DNA of 10,498 bases, from the NCBI GenBank assembly GCA_964637655.1, contig CAZWUZ010000124.1, positions 1 to 10,498 of the forward strand, read 5' to 3'. A program made the translations under genes and the position numbers. Each line of letters opens with the position of its first letter. Position 1 is the first letter of the stretch. The notes below the pieces were generated by a model. The model was not told where the DNA came from. It did not search any database and saw only the letters and a program-made list of their open reading frames with translations. Positions 7,257 to 10,498 of the stretch are shown in pieces. The stretch is from CAZWUZ01 sp964637655 [NCBI: uncultured bacterium]. Its GTDB lineage: Bacteria; DAOPZR01.

Positions 7257-7280
7257 GGATCCCCGTCAGGCGGGTATACT
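7217..7280 (+). promoter_or_regulatory. Shared-type 64-bp promoter of the kinase operon (divergent right arm)
   Basis: Contains GCGGATAATGGTCA (7217-7230), GACAAATGCG (7231-7240), GCCAATG (7247-7253), a 21-base spacer ending GGCGGG and a TATACT -10 box (7275-7280). The hexamer 17 bases before the -10 is TGGGCG, a poor -35. By hand it matches the HEAT-operon promoter at 40 of 64 positions, concentrated in blocks. The predicted transcript start near 7287 leaves a leader of about 116 bases that contains a small open frame. The 7046-7402 interval holds no other gene. Confidence 0.6.
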
Positions 7281-7358
7281 CTGAACAGCGGGGACGATCA
7301 TCCCCCGCTGGACAGGCGCTGCACACCGGCTGCGGCCGGAGAGGGTCCGGGAGTGGCG

Positions 7359-7406
7359 ATGAAAAACCGTATGGGTATAGGTACCGGTCAGGCCGGCCGA
7401 CAGTGA
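7359..7406 (+). CDS. Possible 15-residue leader peptide coupled to the kinase gene
   Basis: The short frame MKNRMGIGTGQAGRQ starts with ATG at 7359, five bases after GGGAG (7349-7353). Its stop TGA (7404-7406) overlaps the GTG start of the histidine kinase (7403-7405) as GTGA. The kinase GTG has no good ribosome site of its own, so reinitiation from this frame is a reasonable way to translate it. A GTG at 7353 could start the same peptide two codons earlier. It may only be a coupling device and not a functional peptide. The inference rests on spacing and overlap. Confidence 0.4.
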   Translation: MKNRMGIGTGQAGRQ

Positions 7407-9577
7407 ACTTTTCACCGCTGGCGGTGCGCGGGCTGACGTTCCGGTACGCGAGTTCGCTCCTGATCTTCGCCATGCTGCTGGTGATCGCCTATTTCGCGCG
7501 GAGCGCGGTAATCGCGGGTGATCAGGACGCTGCCACGATACTCGACCGCAGCGGGCGACAGCGGATACTCAGCCAGCGGATTGCCCTGAACCTGGTGCAG
7601 CTGGTGGGGACCGCGGACCCCGCCGTGCGCAGCGAGAGCCGCCGCCAGCTGCTGGCCCTGCTCAATTCCCTGGCCCTGTCCCATGACGCGCTGACCGGTG
7701 GTCCGCGCGGCAGCGATTTCACCGGCCGGCTCTCCGCGGGTGCCGCTGCCATCTACTTCCATGCCCCGCATCAACTGGATGCGCGGATGCGGGAGTTCAT
7801 CACCGCGGCACAGCGACTGGCCCTGCTGGACGACGCGGCGCTGAGCGCGGCCCATGCCGAGGCCGGCCGGCTGATCGCCAGTGCCGACGGACCGCTGCTG
7901 GTCGGTCTGGAAGCGGTGGTGCGCGGCTACGAGCGGGACAGCCGGTCCAATCTCGCCCAGTTGCGCCTGACCGACGAAATCTTCCTCGTCATCGCCCTGC
8001 TGCTGCTGCTGTTTATCGGCCTGTTTGTCTTCCGGCCGCTGGCCGCAGCCATCAGCGCGGAAACCGGCCGCCTGTGCACGGCGCAGACCGAACTGGCCGG
8101 GATCATCGAGACGGTGGCCGAAGCGATCATTGTCTTCGATGCTGACGGGATTATCCGCCGGGCCAACGGCGCGGCCGAGCGGCTCTGGGGCAGTGTGCCG
8201 GGCGGCCTGCTGGGCACAACCTTTTCCGGACTGCTGGCGGAGCAGCCCAACCCGGCAATCAAGACCGACGCCTCCGCCGCCGGACAGCCGCTGGAAATGT
8301 CCGGGCAGCGCTGCGATGGCAGCGTGTTCCCGCTCGAGGCGACCTTCGCCCGCAGTCGCATCGGTGCCCGCGAGTTGACGGTGGTGGTGGGCGTCGACCT
8401 GACCGCCCGCCGCCGCGCCGCCGACGCCGAGCGCCTGCAGGCCGCGGCACTCAATGCCGCCGCCAACTCGATCATGATCACCATGGCCAGCGGCACCATT
8501 ACCTGGGTCAACCCCGCGTTCACCGGCATGACCGGCTACACCACCGGCGAGGCGGTCAACCGGACGCCGCGCCTGCTCAGCTCGGGCAGGCAGGACCCCG
8601 CGTTTTACACCGCCATGCGGACGACCATCGACCGGGGCGAGGTCTGGAACGGCGAACTGGTCAACCGCCGCAAGAGCGGCACCCTGTATACCGCTGACAT
8701 GACCATCGCGCCGGTCCGCGACACCACCGGCATCATCACTCATTTCGTAACCATCTGCCAGGATATCACCGGGCGCAAGCAGACCGAACTGCGTCTCCGG
8801 GAATATGCCAACGCCCTGGAAGTGAACGCGGCACGGCTCGATCAGGCCCTGGAAAAGAGCCAGCAGGCGACCGTGGCCAAGAGCCAGTTCCTGGCGACGA
8901 TGAGCCACGAGCTGCGCACCCCGCTCAACGCGGTCATTGCGTTTGCCGGCCTGCTGCTCAAGAACCGGCGGCAGCATTTCATCGCCACCGAACTCGATTA
9001 TCTCGAACGGATCCGCAAGAACGGCAACCACCTGCTGGGCCTGATCAACGGGGTGCTGGATCTCTCCAAGATCGAGGCGGGCAAACTCGAAGCCCAGTTC
9101 GAGCCGGTGGACCTGGCCGGACTGGTGCGCGAAGTGGCCAGTCAGCTTGAAGCATCGGCTAAACTCAAGGGGCTCACGCTGCAGGCCGAACTGCCGGACG
9201 CCATGGCCCCGCTGACCACCGATGGCCCCAAACTCAAACAGGTGCTGATCAATCTGGTCGGCAATGCCCTGAAGTTCACCGGGCAGGGCGGCATCACCAT
9301 CACCGTCGCCGGCGGCACCGGCGGGCAGCCGCAGCAGCTCGCGGTCAGCGACACCGGCATCGGCATCCCCGCTGACAAACTGGTGCAGATTTTCGCCGCC
9401 TTCCAGCAGGCCGACACCAGCACGACCCGCCGTTTCGGCGGGACCGGGCTCGGCCTGGCCATTTTGCAGCAGTTATGCCAGTTGCTGGGCTACGATTTGC
9501 GCGTGACGAGCCGGCTGCAGCATGGTTCGACCTTCACCGTCGATTTCGCCCCGGTGGCGCTGGTGGCCAATGGCTGA
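7403..9577 (+). CDS. Membrane histidine kinase with PilJ-type sensor and two PAS domains
   Basis: A 724-residue sensor kinase. Order: membrane helix (about 16-34); periplasmic domain (about 40-190) opening with DRSGRQRILSQRIA, the signature of the PilJ / type IV pili methyl-accepting N-terminal family; second helix (about 192-212); PAS 1 (about 228-336); PAS 2 (about 346-460, with WVNPAFTGMTGYT and a following PAC-like part); a helical linker; a HisKA domain with the phospho-His at 502 in ATMSHELRTPLN; and an ATPase domain with the N box NLVGNALKF (617-625), DTGIGIP (650-656) and GGTGLGLA (679-686). All catalytic motifs look intact. There is no receiver of its own, and the next gene supplies HPt and REC modules. 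The start is GTG at 7403, the first usable start in frame. It lacks a clear ribosome site and overlaps the small upstream frame. The ligand is unknown. Confidence 0.92.
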   Translation: MNFSPLAVRGLTFRYASSLLIFAMLLVIAYFARSAVIAGDQDAATILDRSGRQRILSQRIALNLVQLVGTADPAVRSESRRQLLALLNSLALSHDALTGGPRGSDFTGRLSAGAAAIYFHAPHQLDARMREFITAAQRLALLDDAALSAAHAEAGRLIASADGPLLVGLEAVVRGYERDSRSNLAQLRLTDEIFLVIALLLLLFIGLFVFRPLAAAISAETGRLCTAQTELAGIIETVAEAIIVFDADGIIRRANGAAERLWGSVPGGLLGTTFSGLLAEQPNPAIKTDASAAGQPLEMSGQRCDGSVFPLEATFARSRIGARELTVVVGVDLTARRRAADAERLQAAALNAAANSIMITMASGTITWVNPAFTGMTGYTTGEAVNRTPRLLSSGRQDPAFYTAMRTTIDRGEVWNGELVNRRKSGTLYTADMTIAPVRDTTGIITHFVTICQDITGRKQTELRLREYANALEVNAARLDQALEKSQQATVAKSQFLATMSHELRTPLNAVIAFAGLLLKNRRQHFIATELDYLERIRKNGNHLLGLINGVLDLSKIEAGKLEAQFEPVDLAGLVREVASQLEASAKLKGLTLQAELPDAMAPLTTDGPKLKQVLINLVGNALKFTGQGGITITVAGGTGGQPQQLAVSDTGIGIPADKLVQIFAAFQQADTSTTRRFGGTGLGLAILQQLCQLLGYDLRVTSRLQHGSTFTVDFAPVALVANG

Positions 9578-10498
9578 ACTGGACGATTTCGCCGCCACCT
9601 ACCGCGAACAGATGCCGGGCAAGTATGAAGCGGTCCGGCTCGCCGCGCTGAACCTGGCGGCAGCTCCGGCGGAGGCGACCGGCTCACTGCACCGGCTCGC
9701 CCACTCGCTCACGGGCACGGTCGGCAACTTCGGCTACCCGCAGGTAAATGCGCGCGCCGCCGGGGTCCTGGCGGCCAGTCCGCACGAACTGCCGGCGGCT
9801 GCCGCCGCGCTGCTCGCCGCTCTCGCTGAAGTCGTTGCCGGCGGGGTCAGGCCCGACACCACCATCCTGCTGATCGACGATGACGAGGATTTCCGGATCC
9901 TGCTCGCGGCGGTACTGGCCGGCGCCGGGCGCCTGATCATCGAAGCGGAAAACGGCACGGTCGCGCTGCAGCGGCTGTCTGAACAGCCGGTGGCGCTGGT
10001 GGTACTCGACCTGACGCTCGGCGACACCGACGGGCGCAACCTGCTGATCAAACTGCGCGAGAACCCGCGTACGGCGACCACCCCGGTGATCGTGGTGTCC
10101 GGCAGGTTCACCGAGGCGATCAAGGCGGAATGCTACGCGCTGGGCGCCGACGGCTACTTTGAAAAGCCGTTCGCCCCGGAAGTGCTGGCCGCCGCCGTCA
10201 CCGCCCGGCTCGACAATTCGCGGCGCCTGGCCCGCGAAGCGCGCAGCGACGCGCTGACCGGCCTGCCCAACCGGGCCGCGTTCATCGAGGCCTTTGCCCG
10301 GGCGCATGCCCACGCGCGGCGGAGCGGCCGGCCGCTGGCGGTCGTTATTCTCGACCTCGACAAATTCAAGACCATCAACGACACCTACGGCCATGCCGTC
10401 GGTGACGAGGTGCTGCGCCGGTTGGCATGCGTGCTGCCCGGCACCCTCCGGCAGACCGACTTCCTCGCGCGCTGGGGTGGCGAGGAATTCGTCCTGCT
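9570..10498 (+). CDS. HPt-REC-GGDEF diguanylate cyclase, 3' end outside the window
   Basis: ATG at 9570 overlaps the last eight bases of the kinase gene, so the two are translationally coupled. About 309 codons are visible. Residues about 1-90 are an HPt-like helical domain with His45 in AHSLTGTVGNFG. Residues about 96-210 are a receiver: DDD (103-105), acceptor Asp147 in VVLDLTLG, Ser177 and Lys199 in EKPF. The GGDEF domain starts at about 213 with DALTGLPNR, contains DLDKFKTINDTYGHAVGDE, and reaches GGEEF just before the window ends. An RQTD motif stands five residues before GGEEF, matching the RxxD inhibitory site of cyclases. The protein should make cyclic di-GMP from two GTP when its receiver is phosphorylated, and feedback inhibition is likely. 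The C-terminus, and anything after the GGDEF domain, is unseen. Confidence 0.92.
   Translation, partial: MAELDDFAATYREQMPGKYEAVRLAALNLAAAPAEATGSLHRLAHSLTGTVGNFGYPQVNARAAGVLAASPHELPAAAAALLAALAEVVAGGVRPDTTILLIDDDEDFRILLAAVLAGAGRLIIEAENGTVALQRLSEQPVALVVLDLTLGDTDGRNLLIKLRENPRTATTPVIVVSGRFTEAIKAECYALGADGYFEKPFAPEVLAAAVTARLDNSRRLAREARSDALTGLPNRAAFIEAFARAHAHARRSGRPLAVVILDLDKFKTINDTYGHAVGDEVLRRLACVLPGTLRQTDFLARWGGEEFVL

Noticed and set aside
7281-7402. Cyclic di-GMP riboswitch in the kinase leader
   Set aside because: I could not find the conserved GEMM core elements in this leader. A covariance-model search would settle it.
7412-9031. A 539-codon open frame on the minus strand opposite the kinase
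   Set aside because: It shows no recognisable domain and is Gly/Gln/Arg-rich, while the plus strand encodes a kinase with all its motifs.
9684-10394. A 236-codon open frame on the minus strand opposite the cyclase
   Set aside because: It is a GC-rich shadow of the HPt-REC-GGDEF gene, which has intact motifs on the plus strand.

Overview
The window is G+C-rich DNA (roughly two thirds G+C by eye) from a Gram-negative bacterium. Signal peptides, an OmpA-type peptidoglycan-binding domain, a PilJ-type sensor and an HPt-REC-GGDEF protein point to Pseudomonadota or a neighbouring phylum such as Desulfobacterota. I cannot place it more finely. No tRNA, rRNA, CRISPR array, transposase or phage gene is visible.

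Layout: five protein genes lie on the minus strand. Read from the centre leftwards they are a stand-alone response regulator (6626-7045), a secreted OmpA-vWA protein (5443-6420), a membrane-anchored HEAT-repeat protein (3938-5239), a 1197-residue glycosyltransferase fused to a long coiled coil and a GYF_2-like domain (348-3941), and the start of a secreted Ala/Glu-rich protein (1-255, cut by the window edge). The HEAT and glycosyltransferase genes overlap by four bases (ATGA). On the plus strand, from the same divergent control region, run a possible 15-codon leader peptide (7359-7406), a PilJ-PAS-PAS histidine kinase (7403-9577) and an HPt-REC-GGDEF diguanylate cyclase (9570 to the window end). 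These three reading frames overlap head to tail.

Working model (inference): the kinase senses a periplasmic signal and phosphorylates the HPt/REC modules of the cyclase, and perhaps the stand-alone regulator. This sets cyclic di-GMP output. The glycosyltransferase, helped by the HEAT protein, makes and exports a polysaccharide, and the OmpA-vWA protein works in the cell envelope.

The most unusual signal is regulatory. Four promoters share one 64-base architecture with fixed spacing: upstream of the kinase operon, the response regulator, the OmpA-vWA gene and the HEAT-glycosyltransferase operon. The pattern is GCGGAYA, then GTCA, then GCG, six variable bases, GCCAATG, 21 bases ending in GGG, and a TAYAMT -10 box. 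No good -35 box is present. The two divergent copies form a perfect 28-base inverted repeat. This suggests that all four transcription units are switched together by one activator that is not encoded in the window.
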